64,000 bases of DNA from Candidatus Latescibacterota bacterium (GCA_012270975.1 JAAXHH010000129.1:105435-169434), one strand, 5' to 3'. Positions 9,224 through 18,071 are shown, counted from the stretch's first letter. Translations and numbers: made by a program. Notes: generated from the sequence alone by a model not told the origin.

Positions 9224-10258
9224 TTAGGACGGACTGCGCCTGTCGTCAAGCGTATTCGCCCCGGTTTCACCCTTAAGAAAACGGTCGAACCAGTCCACCA
9301 TCCACTCGAAGTACTCGAATCGGAAGACGTGGTTGCCATCGGGCTGGTAGACGCGGAATTGGTCGCCTGCGCCGGCGTCGCGGTATACCGGCGCCACCGT
9401 GCGTATGAGCGCGTCGACCCCGGACTTCGGCATGTCCTCGTCCGACGTAGGAGCCACCATCATGAAGGGCCGGGGCGCGATGCAATGGGCGACGATCTCG
9501 GGATGGTCGAAGTAGCGTAGCATGTGGGGCACGTAGAAGTATGCGCTGTGCCGGTACAGGTCGCCACCTTGTATGACGCTCTCCAACTGTCCCACGCCGC
9601 CGCAGATGGGCACGCCGGCCGCCAGCCACGGGGCGCAGGCCATGGCATACCACGTTGCGTTGCCTCCCAGGGACATGCCCGTCAATCCCACCTTGTTATG
9701 CCCAATCCTTTCCTGGACCTGGAGCACGCGGACGCCTCTGAGCGCTTCCTCCACGAGGAGTCCCATCTGAGAGATGCCGTAGGCGAGCAGGTGCTTGAGC
9801 TCGATGTACCAGGACACCTCGTTCGTGCCCCGGCCGTGGCAACCCTTGGGCGAGATGGCCAGCGTGACGTAGCCCCGCCTGGCCAATTCCCGCGCCCAGC
9901 CATAGAGGGGCGGCTCATTCGGACCGTCCTTGTAGAACCGTTCAAGTGCCATGCGCTCTGCCGATCCCCCCGTGCCCGGTACGCAGACCACGCCCGGCAG
10001 ATATTCGTCCGGATTGTCCAGGGGTTCGATCAGGATGGCCGGGACCGTCTCCCTGTGGGAGTTCGCGTACGAAAGATCCGTGAGCCGGATGTCGTCTTCC
10101 ACCCGGGAATCGCCCGTCGTGAAATCGACCTGTTCCGGAATGTCCGCCATGCCGAACAGCTCCAGCAGTTTCTCGCGGATCTTTTCGGGCGGAATCGATT
10201 CGGGATACCGGGGACGCAGCCCTTTGCGGTCATAGGTGGTCTTGAACGGCTTTTCCAT
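9224..10258 (-). CDS. Alpha/beta hydrolase, dienelactone hydrolase/acetyl xylan esterase-like
   Basis: This 344-residue serine hydrolase has nucleophile elbow 'GMSLGG' (GxSxG), 'APTSDED' as the likely Asp position and 'PDGNHVFR' with the likely catalytic His. An oxyanion strand 'VVCVPGTGGS' lies earlier. It has no signal peptide, so it probably acts in the cytoplasm on a carboxylic ester. ATG 10258 is preferred to 10270 because TTGAGGTGCAG sits directly before it. It lies 24 bases after the sulfatase, so the two are surely one transcript; removal of acyl groups from a sulfated sugar would fit that pairing. Confidence 0.8.
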   Translation of the reverse strand: MEKPFKTTYDRKGLRPRYPESIPPEKIREKLLELFGMADIPEQVDFTTGDSRVEDDIRLTDLSYANSHRETVPAILIEPLDNPDEYLPGVVCVPGTGGSAERMALERFYKDGPNEPPLYGWARELARRGYVTLAISPKGCHGRGTNEVSWYIELKHLLAYGISQMGLLVEEALRGVRVLQVQERIGHNKVGLTGMSLGGNATWYAMACAPWLAAGVPICGGVGQLESVIQGGDLYRHSAYFYVPHMLRYFDHPEIVAHCIAPRPFMMVAPTSDEDMPKSGVDALIRTVAPVYRDAGAGDQFRVYQPDGNHVFRFEYFEWMVDWFDRFLKGETGANTLDDRRSPS

Positions 10259-10282
10259 ACTGCACCTCAACAGGCATATCCA

Positions 10283-11746
10283 TTACACGGCATAGGGCGG
10301 GAACTTGTGTGTGTGACTTCGCGCGACTTCGTTGCTTAGTTTTCCGTCGCGCATGAAATCCTTTTCCCTGCCCTGATCCACGATCCGGCCCTGTAACTGG
10401 TCGCGCAGAAGTCGGGCCCGGGGATGATCATCGTCGTACAGGTTCCGGCACTCGAGCGGGTCTTCCTGGAGATCGTAGTACTCGAACCGCCCGGTTCGAT
10501 AGTGCCAGATGAACTTCTCCCGGTGGTCGACCAGGTAATGTCCGAATTCGAGGTGCTCGGCGTGCAGGCGATCCCGGTCCAGCCGGTCCGTTTCGCCCCG
10601 CACCAGCGGCATGAGCGAACGGCCGTCCATGCGGCCGGGCGCGGGCAGTCCGCACACGTCGAGCAGCGTGGGCATCAGGTCGGCCAGTCCCACGGTCGTT
10701 TCAGGATACCGGACGCCCGCGGGGAGCTCCATCTGCGCGGGGAAGTTCAGGACGAAGGGCACGCGGATCGAACCCTCGTACCCGTACGACTTGGCCCAGT
10801 AATGGTGATCGCCCATCATGTCGCCGTGGTCGCCGACGAAGGCGAAGACGAGATTGCGCAGCTGCAGCATGCGCCACATGTGATAGGTGAACCGCGTGAT
10901 CTGGGTGTCCACGTGATCGATGCATCCGTAGTAGCCCGCCCGGGCCCGCCGGACGTTCCTGGGGGACAGGGGGAGATACTCGGCTTCCGGGAACGGGCCG
11001 TGGGCCTTGACGAAGGGTGTGCGTTTATCCACGTACCCGGAAGGATCTCCGATGGCCGGATCGGGCAGGTCGGGGTCGTTGGCGTATCGCTCGTAAAAGT
11101 ACGCGGGCGGGTCCCAGGGCGGATGAGGCTTGGTGAAGGACACGAACAGGAAGAAGGGCGTGTCCCGGCCGTGGTCCCTGACGTGTTCATCCATGACGCG
11201 GATGGCCTGCGTGGCCGTCCACGTGGTCACGTGAAATTCCTCGGGAAAGACACAGGGGCGGGACGTGTACCCGTTGTTGGTCACGCCCGCATTGAACAGG
11301 CCGAAGTCGCCCCAGCCCTGTTCGGCAAGCCAGTCCAGATAGTCGTCACGGTATCCGGGAGACAGAAACCGGCCTTCCTCGTGGGCGATGATCCGGTCGA
11401 AGCCGTAGGGTTCGTCCTGGGGGTATACGTGCCTCTTCCCGATACAGTAGGTCTTGTAGCCATTGCGCTGGAATACCCGGCAGAGCGTATCCGGTTCGTC
11501 CCACGACACCATGTCGTCGAAACCGACCATGCCGTGGGTGACCGGCCACTGCCCGCTGAAGAGCGTCCGGCGGGCGCCCACGCAAGAGGGGACCTCTGAG
11601 ACCGCACGAGGAAAGTAGTGTCCGGTATGGGCTAGGGCGTCGATACCGGGCGTGTGGACCACGGGGTGGCCCGCGATGCCCAGGGTGTCGCCGCGAAGCT
11701 GGTCGGCGCAGATGAGGACGACGTTGGGGCGGCTGTTGCGATTCAT
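10283..11746 (-). CDS. Sulfatase (alkaline phosphatase superfamily)
   Basis: This is a 487-residue sulfatase. 'NVVLICADQLR' gives the first metal Asp (D15), 'VPSCVGARR' the activation site with Cys55, 'KPHPPWDPP' the substrate-site Lys and His, and 'GDHGDMMGDHHYWAKS' the later metal ligands. The formylglycine motif is CxGxR rather than the usual CxPxR or CxAxR. No signal peptide is visible, which differs from most exported polysaccharide sulfatases. ATG 11746 follows AAGGAATCC; an upstream in-frame ATG (11863) lies inside the preceding gene. The anaerobic or FGE-type maturase is not in the window. Confidence 0.85.
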   Translation of the reverse strand: MNRNSRPNVVLICADQLRGDTLGIAGHPVVHTPGIDALAHTGHYFPRAVSEVPSCVGARRTLFSGQWPVTHGMVGFDDMVSWDEPDTLCRVFQRNGYKTYCIGKRHVYPQDEPYGFDRIIAHEEGRFLSPGYRDDYLDWLAEQGWGDFGLFNAGVTNNGYTSRPCVFPEEFHVTTWTATQAIRVMDEHVRDHGRDTPFFLFVSFTKPHPPWDPPAYFYERYANDPDLPDPAIGDPSGYVDKRTPFVKAHGPFPEAEYLPLSPRNVRRARAGYYGCIDHVDTQITRFTYHMWRMLQLRNLVFAFVGDHGDMMGDHHYWAKSYGYEGSIRVPFVLNFPAQMELPAGVRYPETTVGLADLMPTLLDVCGLPAPGRMDGRSLMPLVRGETDRLDRDRLHAEHLEFGHYLVDHREKFIWHYRTGRFEYYDLQEDPLECRNLYDDDHPRARLLRDQLQGRIVDQGREKDFMRDGKLSNEVARSHTHKFPPYAV

Positions 11747-11789
11747 GGATTCCTTAAGCAGGGTCGTGGAACGTTCCGGCCAACCTGGT

Positions 11790-12620
11790 CTAGGACGGAA
11801 GAACCTGCTGGCCGATGACGATGTGGTGGAACAGGGGCCTGGTGCGTTCGGGCAGCGCGTCATATTGCTCCGGGGTCAGCGGCACGACGTCGTCAGGCCT
11901 GAATCCCCGGTTGGCCGCATCGCGTTCGAAGTCCGAAAGACCCGGAATGAGCGGGTTGAGATTGAACCACCACGCCGCGTACCGGGCGATGACGGCCATA
12001 CGTGTCTCGTCGCTGTTGTTGTGTCCGTTGATATGCCAGGTCCGGCTGTCGAAGAGCAGTACGCTTCCCGGTTTCCCTTCGGCCTGGATTTCCGATGGGT
12101 GCCTTGTTCCCCGCACCAGGCTGCTGTCACCCGTGGGATTGTTGTTCGCCTTGTGGCTTCCGGGCACCAGGACCGTACCGCCGTTCTCCCTGGTGAAGGG
12201 CGTAAGCATCCAGAGGCTGGTCAACAGCAGCGGCGCATCGGGATAAGGCGCCGGGATGCGATAATCGTAGCCCTGTCCGAAGGGCCAGTCCGAGTGAAGT
12301 CCTCCACCCGGATCGTCCGTCCGGGGATATCCGGGGTGGAGAATGACGCCCGTGGTCATGGAAATACGTACGTGGTTGCCGAAAAACGCTTCGGTGACGC
12401 CCATAATTCGATCATCGGACAGGTACGGGGCGATCGCCTGGTCGTAGGCGATGAGCCCTCGGATGGCATGGCGGCCTTTCTCAAGGTCTTCGGGCCGGCC
12501 ATCCGCCGTGGCGACCAGGCTGTCGCGGACTTTCACCACTTCCTCGGGGGATATCACGTCGTCTACAACACACCAGCCCTCGATTCTGATCCGCTTGACC
12601 AGGTCTTCGACGGTTGACAT
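11790..12620 (-). CDS. Phytanoyl-CoA dioxygenase (PhyH) family protein
   Basis: This 276-residue Fe(II)/2-oxoglutarate oxygenase is recognised by 'GGGLHSDWPF' (HxD metal ligands), 'VLVPGSHKANN' and 'DSRTWHINGHNN' (distal metal His), followed by 'RMAVIARY' (2-oxoglutarate Arg). It hydroxylates an unknown small molecule. The ATG has GGAAGGATCGGGC before it. As the first gene of the minus-strand operon it faces the aldo/keto reductase across 142 bases, which must hold both promoters; the direct repeat TGTATCAATGTATCAC near 12641 lies in this gap. Confidence 0.85.
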   Translation of the reverse strand: MSTVEDLVKRIRIEGWCVVDDVISPEEVVKVRDSLVATADGRPEDLEKGRHAIRGLIAYDQAIAPYLSDDRIMGVTEAFFGNHVRISMTTGVILHPGYPRTDDPGGGLHSDWPFGQGYDYRIPAPYPDAPLLLTSLWMLTPFTRENGGTVLVPGSHKANNNPTGDSSLVRGTRHPSEIQAEGKPGSVLLFDSRTWHINGHNNSDETRMAVIARYAAWWFNLNPLIPGLSDFERDAANRGFRPDDVVPLTPEQYDALPERTRPLFHHIVIGQQVLPS

Positions 12621-12762
12621 GCCCGATCCTTCCTTTTAGAGTGTATCAATGTATCACTGAAGGCGGTTTCTGAAGCTGTATTTGCGATTCAAGATCGATA
12701 TTCAAAACCGGCCGTTTTGTAAAGGCGATTCTCAACACATCCGATAACCGGCAGGAGCCGAA

Positions 12763-13728
12763 ATGATCTCATACCGTCCCCTGGGACGCACCGGACTGAA
12801 CGTTTCGACATTGAGCATGGGATCCGGTGGCTACAACAGGTTGGGCCAGACCAGTGATCCTCCGCTGACCGAACCGGAGATGCACCGGCTCGTCCACGGG
12901 GTTCTGGACCTGGGCATCAACCTCTTCGATACCTCTCCGGGCTACCTCGAAGCCGAGGCGATACTCGGGCGGGCATTTCAGGGTGTTCCGCGCGACCGGT
13001 TCTACATCGCCACGCGGGTAGTTCTCTCGCAGTTCGACGAGGAAAGCGGTCCGATCCTGATGACTCCGGAGCACATCACAGAATCCGTCGAGACCAGCCT
13101 TCGCCGGCTGGGCGTCGACGAGATCGACGTGGCGCTGATTGCGGCGACCGAAAAGGCGGATTTCGATTACATGATCAACGAGCTGTTCCCCGTGCTCGAA
13201 CGCCTTTGCCGTCAGGGCAAGATCCGTTTCCTTGGGTCAAGCGAAACTGCATTGACGGACGGCGCCCATACCTGGTTGCAGGCTGCGGTGCCAACCGGAA
13301 TGCTGGACGTCATCATGATCGCCTACAGCATGCTCAACCAGTCGGCCAGGCACACGGTCTTTCCATATTGCGTAGAGTATGATGTCGGCGTCATGAACAT
13401 CTTCTCGGTGCGCAACATCTTCAAGGACCCGGCGCGCCTTGCCGCCACGATCGAAGAACTGCAGGATCAGGAACTGCTTGACGAGTCCGTCGACCCTCAT
13501 TCACCCTACGATTTCCTGCTCGAAGATCCCGATATCGAATCGCTGGTCGAAGCGGCGTACCGGTTCGTCGTCTACACCGAGGGTGTCACCACCGCCGTCT
13601 GCAGCGCGGTAACCCTGGACAAGATCGAACAGAATATCCAGAGCATCGCCAAGGGACCGCTCCCCGAAATGCACGTGAAGCGCATTCAGCGGCTCTTCGG
13701 GCACATAAGCGAACCGGTCGGCAACTAG
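12763..13728 (+). CDS. Aldo/keto reductase family protein lacking catalytic Lys and His
   Basis: This 321-residue protein begins with the family pattern 'YRPLGRTGLNVSTLSMG' and keeps 'LFDTSPGYLEAEAILGRA', with the active-site Asp56 and Tyr61. The strand that normally carries the catalytic Lys reads 'YIATRVV' (Arg85 instead of Lys). The strand that normally ends 'LLQIH' reads 'VALIA' (Ala127 instead of His). The fold is clearly that of an AKR, but two of the four tetrad residues are changed, so reductase activity is doubtful. The start has GGCAGGAGCCGAA. It is transcribed divergently from the PhyH operon and ends in TAG. Confidence 0.8.
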   Translation: MISYRPLGRTGLNVSTLSMGSGGYNRLGQTSDPPLTEPEMHRLVHGVLDLGINLFDTSPGYLEAEAILGRAFQGVPRDRFYIATRVVLSQFDEESGPILMTPEHITESVETSLRRLGVDEIDVALIAATEKADFDYMINELFPVLERLCRQGKIRFLGSSETALTDGAHTWLQAAVPTGMLDVIMIAYSMLNQSARHTVFPYCVEYDVGVMNIFSVRNIFKDPARLAATIEELQDQELLDESVDPHSPYDFLLEDPDIESLVEAAYRFVVYTEGVTTAVCSAVTLDKIEQNIQSIAKGPLPEMHVKRIQRLFGHISEPVGN

Positions 13729-13764
13729 CGGCTGCCGTGATTTTCATGGCTGGCCTTGACCGTG

Positions 13765-14079
13765 TCAACACGACGTTTCGTCCCTCAACTTCTTCTCGAC
13801 GCTCTCGATCTTCTCTTCCATGGTCTGCGCACGGTCGGTCCGCGTTCCGAGGCGTATGGTCGTGGATATCCGCGGCGCGCCCATGGCGTGTACCGCCTCG
13901 TGACACGATCTGACGGCGGCGAAGACTTCCTCCCATTCGCCTTCGATATTGGTGCCGTAGGCGTGCATGAAAGTCTTGAGTCCCGCCTCCCTCAGCACCC
14001 TTTCACAGGCCGTGACGTATTCGGAAACCGATACACCGACCCCGATAGGTACGACACACAGATCGACGATGACTTTCAT
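13765..14079 (-). CDS. MTH1187/YkoF-type thiamine-binding family protein (UPF0045)
   Basis: This 104-residue protein begins MKVIVDLCVVPIGVGVSVS and continues with 'GLKTFMHAYGTNIEGEWEEVFAAV', split around 'MHAYGTNIEG', the family core. Members form ferredoxin-like tetramers and some bind thiamine or its pyrimidine precursor. The ATG overlaps the stop of the PLP-enzyme gene by four bases (14076-14079), so it is translationally coupled. Convergent with the aldo/keto reductase at a distance of 36 bases. Confidence 0.8.
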   Translation of the reverse strand: MKVIVDLCVVPIGVGVSVSEYVTACERVLREAGLKTFMHAYGTNIEGEWEEVFAAVRSCHEAVHAMGAPRISTTIRLGTRTDRAQTMEEKIESVEKKLRDETSC

Positions 14080-15203
14080 AAGGCCGGCCCTCGATTGTTC
14101 GCCATCCCTGGTTCGAGAATCTCCCGCAGGCGCGAGGCCACCAGGGTGTCCTCGCCGGGTTCCATCATGTACGGCATGATGGAAAGGCCGTCGCCCCCGC
14201 CCATTTCGATCCGGGGCTCGCCTTCGGACAGTTGCCGCACGACTTCCTCCGGCTCGATGCCGATCGCCGACGTGTCCCAGTTTATGTGCAGAACCGGCGC
14301 CACGTTGGACCGGCCCGGCTGGCGGATGGTCGCACGGATCGAAGGCAGTGACGCGATGGCGTCGCTTACGGTTTGCAGGTATCCTTCCCATTCTCGCCAT
14401 TCCGCTTCATGGTCACGTTCCACCCACCGCTCCACGGCAGCGAGGAGCCCCATGATCTCCTCCTTTCCCGCCTTCATCGGTCGTGCTATGGAGTGATGCG
14501 GGGCGCCGTTCATGAAGGCCGCCCAAAGCAGGTCGCGCCGGCCGAGAACAAGCCCGGAGGCCTGGGGCCCGCGGAGGCACTTGCCGCCGCTGTAGGCCAC
14601 GGCGTCCACGCCGTCGGCCAGGTAGGGGTTTGGTACGTCCGGCCGTTCCGCGGCCGCGTCCACGAAGACGGGTACGCCGTGATCATGTGCGATATCGACG
14701 ATTTTCCGGACCGTCAACACACCGTCGCCGGCACGGTCACCGAAAACCGCGACCATGGCGGTGCGTTCGCTGAAGGCGGCCCGCAGGCTGTCCGCGTCGT
14801 CGTCCACTTCGACGAGCGAGATGCCAACCATCCGGATCGCGTGATCATAGGCATGCCGGTGGGTCTTAAGCGTGATGACTTCGTGCTTCATGCCCGTGGT
14901 ATCGGGCAGCCGGGCGATGTGATCCGGGTCCGCTCCGGCGACGCAGGCGGCGGTTACCTGGCAAAGCGCCGCGGCGCAACCATTGGTCACGAGCCCGAAT
15001 TCCGTTTTCATGATCTCACCGATACGCCGGCCGACCCCGTCCATCAATTCTTCGATATGCACGTACTTTCTGGACGCTTCGATCATGGCCTGCCGGACTT
15101 CCGGCAGCATGACCGATCCACTGTACATGGTCAGCGTACCCTTGCAGTTGATGAGCGGGCGGACACCTATCCTATCGTAGGTAGGGTATTCCTGAAATGG
15201 CAT
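14076..15203 (-). CDS. SelA-like PLP-dependent enzyme
   Basis: This is a 375-residue fold-type I PLP enzyme. 'NGCAAALC' forms the phosphate-binding region, 'VFVDAAAERPD' carries the PLP-ring Asp182, and 'AYSGGKCLRGPQASG' carries Lys208. True selenocysteine synthase is about 460 residues with an extra N-terminal domain and reads SGDK at this site. The shorter length and SGGK-LRGPQ point to the SelA-like aminotransferase/ammonia-lyase group (for example D-glucosaminate-6-phosphate ammonia-lyase) instead. ATG 15203 has GAGGAGCCCACC; upstream in-frame codons lack family similarity. Despite the candidate selenoprotein at 34.7 kb, this gene should not be called selA. Confidence 0.8.
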   Translation of the reverse strand: MPFQEYPTYDRIGVRPLINCKGTLTMYSGSVMLPEVRQAMIEASRKYVHIEELMDGVGRRIGEIMKTEFGLVTNGCAAALCQVTAACVAGADPDHIARLPDTTGMKHEVITLKTHRHAYDHAIRMVGISLVEVDDDADSLRAAFSERTAMVAVFGDRAGDGVLTVRKIVDIAHDHGVPVFVDAAAERPDVPNPYLADGVDAVAYSGGKCLRGPQASGLVLGRRDLLWAAFMNGAPHHSIARPMKAGKEEIMGLLAAVERWVERDHEAEWREWEGYLQTVSDAIASLPSIRATIRQPGRSNVAPVLHINWDTSAIGIEPEEVVRQLSEGEPRIEMGGGDGLSIMPYMMEPGEDTLVASRLREILEPGMANNRGPAL

Positions 15204-15489
15204 GGTGGGCTCCTCGTAGTAGCTCCAGATCTTCCAACCCCGACATTTGCACCATGCGTAGAGTTTGCAGTGCAAAATCGTGCGGGAGCGTGCGGTCCAG
15301 AACAATCTACCTTACACCCGCAGCACGTGTCTAACCTTTAATGTTGCTATTAACGATTATTCATTTGCAATAATACTGCATTCAAGTAGCTTCCTTTGAT
15401 CTGTGTTTTAACATGATCAGACTGTCATCCATGAATCGGGTACTTGGTGGTCAATCGGTCAAGTATCCTTCGAGAGAAGGGTGGAAATC

Positions 15490-16605
15490 GTGCGAGCAGT
15501 AATCATGATGGCCATGGCTGTTGTCCTGGTTTCCTGCAAGGGCGACCCGGGACCGGTCGGTCCTCAGGGCGCCCAGGGAATTCAAGGAATCCAGGGGGTC
15601 TAGGGGGTCCAGGGAGAACAAGGTGTACAGGGGGTTCAGGGTGAGCAAGGTGTGCAGGGTGAGCAAGGTGAGCAGGGTGTCCAGGGCGAAACCGGTGAAA
15701 TGCTCAACTGGGCGGAGGTCATCGAGAAAGGCAAGCTGCAAGACGCGATCTATCTCGTCTCCGTAGTCGTCGACGGCGAAATAAAAGGATCCGGTACGGG
15801 CTTCAGCGCTTATTTTACCGACAAACTCTGGACAAACGCGCATGTGGTGGAGACCGCATTGGAGGTTTACAACGATCCCGAAAACGCGGAGAGTCTGCGG
15901 TTTCTTCTCGCTACACGTACGGGCACATTGCTTGGAGGAGACGAAACCTATCTGTGGGAGCCTTATGTCCTCCATCACGAATACGATACCGAAGAATTCT
16001 GGTCACCGGATATTGCCCTGATTCAACTCATCGGCGGCGAGATCACCCACGACTCGCCCGAGTTTCTGCCCCGGGAATTTACCGACGACCTGCGCGAAGG
16101 TCAACCGATCGGCACCCTTGGTTTCCCTGGACTGCTTCCTTATTTCAATTTACTCCCGGTCGCCAACTTCAGGGAAGGTACGATCGGCGCTATCAGGCCC
16201 TTATACAACGAGGCATTTTTTGCAAGTCCCACAAATACCGGCCAGCTTATCCACTACAATCTGGGGACCCTTGCCGGTACAAGCGGCAGTCCGGTTTTCG
16301 ATCATGAAGGGTTCGTCATAGCCATCAACTTCGGAGGAGTTACTACCCCTATCAGGCTGCCTGATGACGATGAGGAAGATGAGGAGCCGGGAGAACTCAT
16401 AGGAAGAGTGGAACTCGCCGAAGACTTCGGTGTCAATATCTCGGCGGCGTGGGACCTGCTCGACTATCTGGAAAACCGGAACGAAACCGGTGTCATCGCG
16501 TCGACCGTTTCCATCGAAGGCGCCTCATATGACGATCGATCCTATCCCCACGAGGAGTATCAGCCGGAACCGCACAACTGGAATGGGGAAACGGTTTCTC
16601 CCTAG
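15490..16605 (+). pseudogene. Collagen-like lipoprotein with trypsin-like protease domain, interrupted by in-frame TAG
   Basis: From GTG 15490 (GAGAAGGGTG upstream) the frame encodes a short lipoprotein signal (MMAMAVVLVSC lipobox) and Gly-X-Y collagen-like triplets. It then hits TAG at 15601-15603, and the same frame continues with further G-V-Q and G-E-Q triplets. The serine protease domain that follows has a complete triad: 'LWTNAHVVE' (His), 'SPDIALIQL' (Asp) and 'AGTSGSPVF' (Ser). The TAG stands where the repeat expects CAG (Gln), so one C-to-T change explains the break. The open part after the stop could still be translated from GTG 15652, but without an export signal. TAG is a normal stop elsewhere here. 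The AT-rich 150 bases upstream probably hold the promoter. Confidence 0.75.
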
Positions 16606-16617
16606 CAGGACGCCCCC

Positions 16618-16923
16618 ATGAACCGTTTACTCCCCGTCGTTCTGCTCCTGTTCATCTGCTTCTGCGTCGTCCTGATCATGGCGCTGCCGGGGACTTTTGG
16701 GGGATTGATCCTTAAGGGTTTCTTCGGTTTGTGCGTCCTTGTCCTGTTCAAGGTCGCGTACAACAAGATGGTGCTGCCCGGCACTTGCATCAGCGCCGTC
16801 TTCTTCACGCTGGCCTGGTGGTTCGCCCCTGAGTGGCCCATGTATATCTTCCTCGCCCTCATGTTGGGCGCCCTCATCGTAACCTGCAAGACCGCGGAGA
16901 TGTTCTATCGCGGTACAGACTGA
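16618..16923 (+). CDS. Small inner-membrane protein
   Basis: This 101-residue, strongly hydrophobic protein has helices at about residues 4-24, 27-45, 54-70 and 74-92, with a short polar end (CKTAEMFYRGTD). I do not recognise a family. The ATG at 16618 has AGCAGGACGC before it and lies 12 bases after the protease frame, so it was probably expressed with that gene. Confidence 0.6.
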   Translation: MNRLLPVVLLLFICFCVVLIMALPGTFGGLILKGFFGLCVLVLFKVAYNKMVLPGTCISAVFFTLAWWFAPEWPMYIFLALMLGALIVTCKTAEMFYRGTD

Positions 16924-17066
16924 CTGGATCGCGTTATTCCGTGACAACCTGCCTGGTTACCCTTACCCTTAAAGTCGAATGAATGGATTCCATATACAGG
17001 CGTCCATTCGGCATGCATCCGGACGCTGTCCAGGTAATTCGAAATCACCCTCATGGGGGTAGGGAA

Positions 17067-17963
17067 ATGAATCGAATGCTCAGGTGTATTTCATTGCTGG
17101 TATTCATTTTTGTTGCGTCCGGGCAGGCCGATGCGCAGCAAAACTGGGACGAGGTCGTCATCGAAGCCCATCCGGTCGTCGGAAACATCTACATGCTGAC
17201 CGGCAGCGGAGGCAACATAGGTGTTTCCGTGGGCGATGACGGCATTCTGATCGTCGATGATCAGTACGCGCCGCTGGCCGACAAGATCAAGGCGGCTCTT
17301 CGCGGCCTCCATGCGGGTCCGCTCAAGTTCGTGCTCAATACCCATTTCCACGGCGATCATGTGGGCGGCAACCCGATCTTCGGCCTGGAGGCGACCATCA
17401 TCGCCCACACCAACGTCCGCAAGCGGGTTTCCACCCCACGGCAGCGTGGCGTTCAGACCATACCGGCCATGGCGGAGGACGGCTGGCCGGTGATCACCTA
17501 CGACGAGGCGGTGTCGATCCACTTCAACGGGGAAGAGATCAGGCTGGTGCATATACCGGATGGCCACACGGATAACGACAGTTACGTGTATTTTACGGGA
17601 TCGGACGTAATCCACATGGGGGATACCTTCTTCAACGGCCGTTTCCCCTTTGTAGACCTGCGCAGCGGGGGCACGGTCGCCGGATTGGAACGGAATATCG
17701 GCCGCGTGCTTTCGATGATCGGACCGGATACCCGGGTAATTCCCGGCCATGGCGACCTGGGCGACCGCGCGGCCTTGCAGACCTACCACGATATGCTCGT
17801 AGCGACCATCGAATCCGTCCGCGCGATGATGGCGGAGGGAAAAACACTCGACGAAATCAAAGCGGCGGGCCTGCCGGAGAAATGGGCCGGATACGCGAGT
17901 GACTTCGTTCCGGAAGCGCGCTGGATCGAGACGATCTACGCCAGTTACGGCGCGTCGGAATAA
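17067..17963 (+). CDS. Exported metallo-beta-lactamase-fold hydrolase
   Basis: This 298-residue protein starts with a Sec signal (MNRMLRCISLLVFIFVASGQ, cleavage likely after ADA). It has the di-metal site 'NTHFHGDHVGG' (HxHxDH), 'IPDGHTDND' with a metal His, 'HMGDTFFNG' with the bridging Asp, and 'IPGHGDLGD' with the last His. The overall arrangement resembles the periplasmic MBL proteins related to quinoprotein relay systems and to class B-like hydrolases rather than true beta-lactamases. ATG 17067 (GGGTAGGGAA upstream) is chosen because the signal peptide starts there. The substrate is unknown. Confidence 0.8.
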   Translation: MNRMLRCISLLVFIFVASGQADAQQNWDEVVIEAHPVVGNIYMLTGSGGNIGVSVGDDGILIVDDQYAPLADKIKAALRGLHAGPLKFVLNTHFHGDHVGGNPIFGLEATIIAHTNVRKRVSTPRQRGVQTIPAMAEDGWPVITYDEAVSIHFNGEEIRLVHIPDGHTDNDSYVYFTGSDVIHMGDTFFNGRFPFVDLRSGGTVAGLERNIGRVLSMIGPDTRVIPGHGDLGDRAALQTYHDMLVATIESVRAMMAEGKTLDEIKAAGLPEKWAGYASDFVPEARWIETIYASYGASE

Positions 17964-17964
17964 A

Positions 17965-18005
17965 CCTGGGGCGGTGGAGGAGCCTGGGGCGGTGGAGGAA
18001 CCTGG
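17965..18005. repeat. 18-bp intergenic tandem repeat
   Basis: CCTGGGGCGGTGGAGGAG (17965-17982) is repeated with one change at 17983-18000 and begins a third time at 18001-18005. Each copy contains a GGTGGAGGA ribosome-binding-like core. It lies immediately after the MBL gene's stop, 67 bases before the amidohydrolase start. Confidence 0.85.
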
Positions 18006-18071
18006 ATGGCGTCTTTGCCCGCCTTGTAGAAGGATGTGAAGAGAGCGGCACAGTGAAACAGGAGGTGTTCA

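Noticed and set aside
10424..11599. 391-codon open frame on the plus strand
   Set aside because: It is the complement of the sulfatase gene with no protein-like features.
14076..15203. Calling the SelA-like PLP enzyme a true selenocysteine synthase
   Set aside because: It is about 85 residues shorter than SelA, lacks the N-terminal domain and reads SGGK rather than SGDK, so it is the SelA-like aminotransferase or ammonia-lyase type.
15601..15603. TAG read as a sense codon throughout this genome
   Set aside because: TAG ends other intact genes, for example the aldo/keto reductase at 13726-13728, so a general reassignment is not supported.
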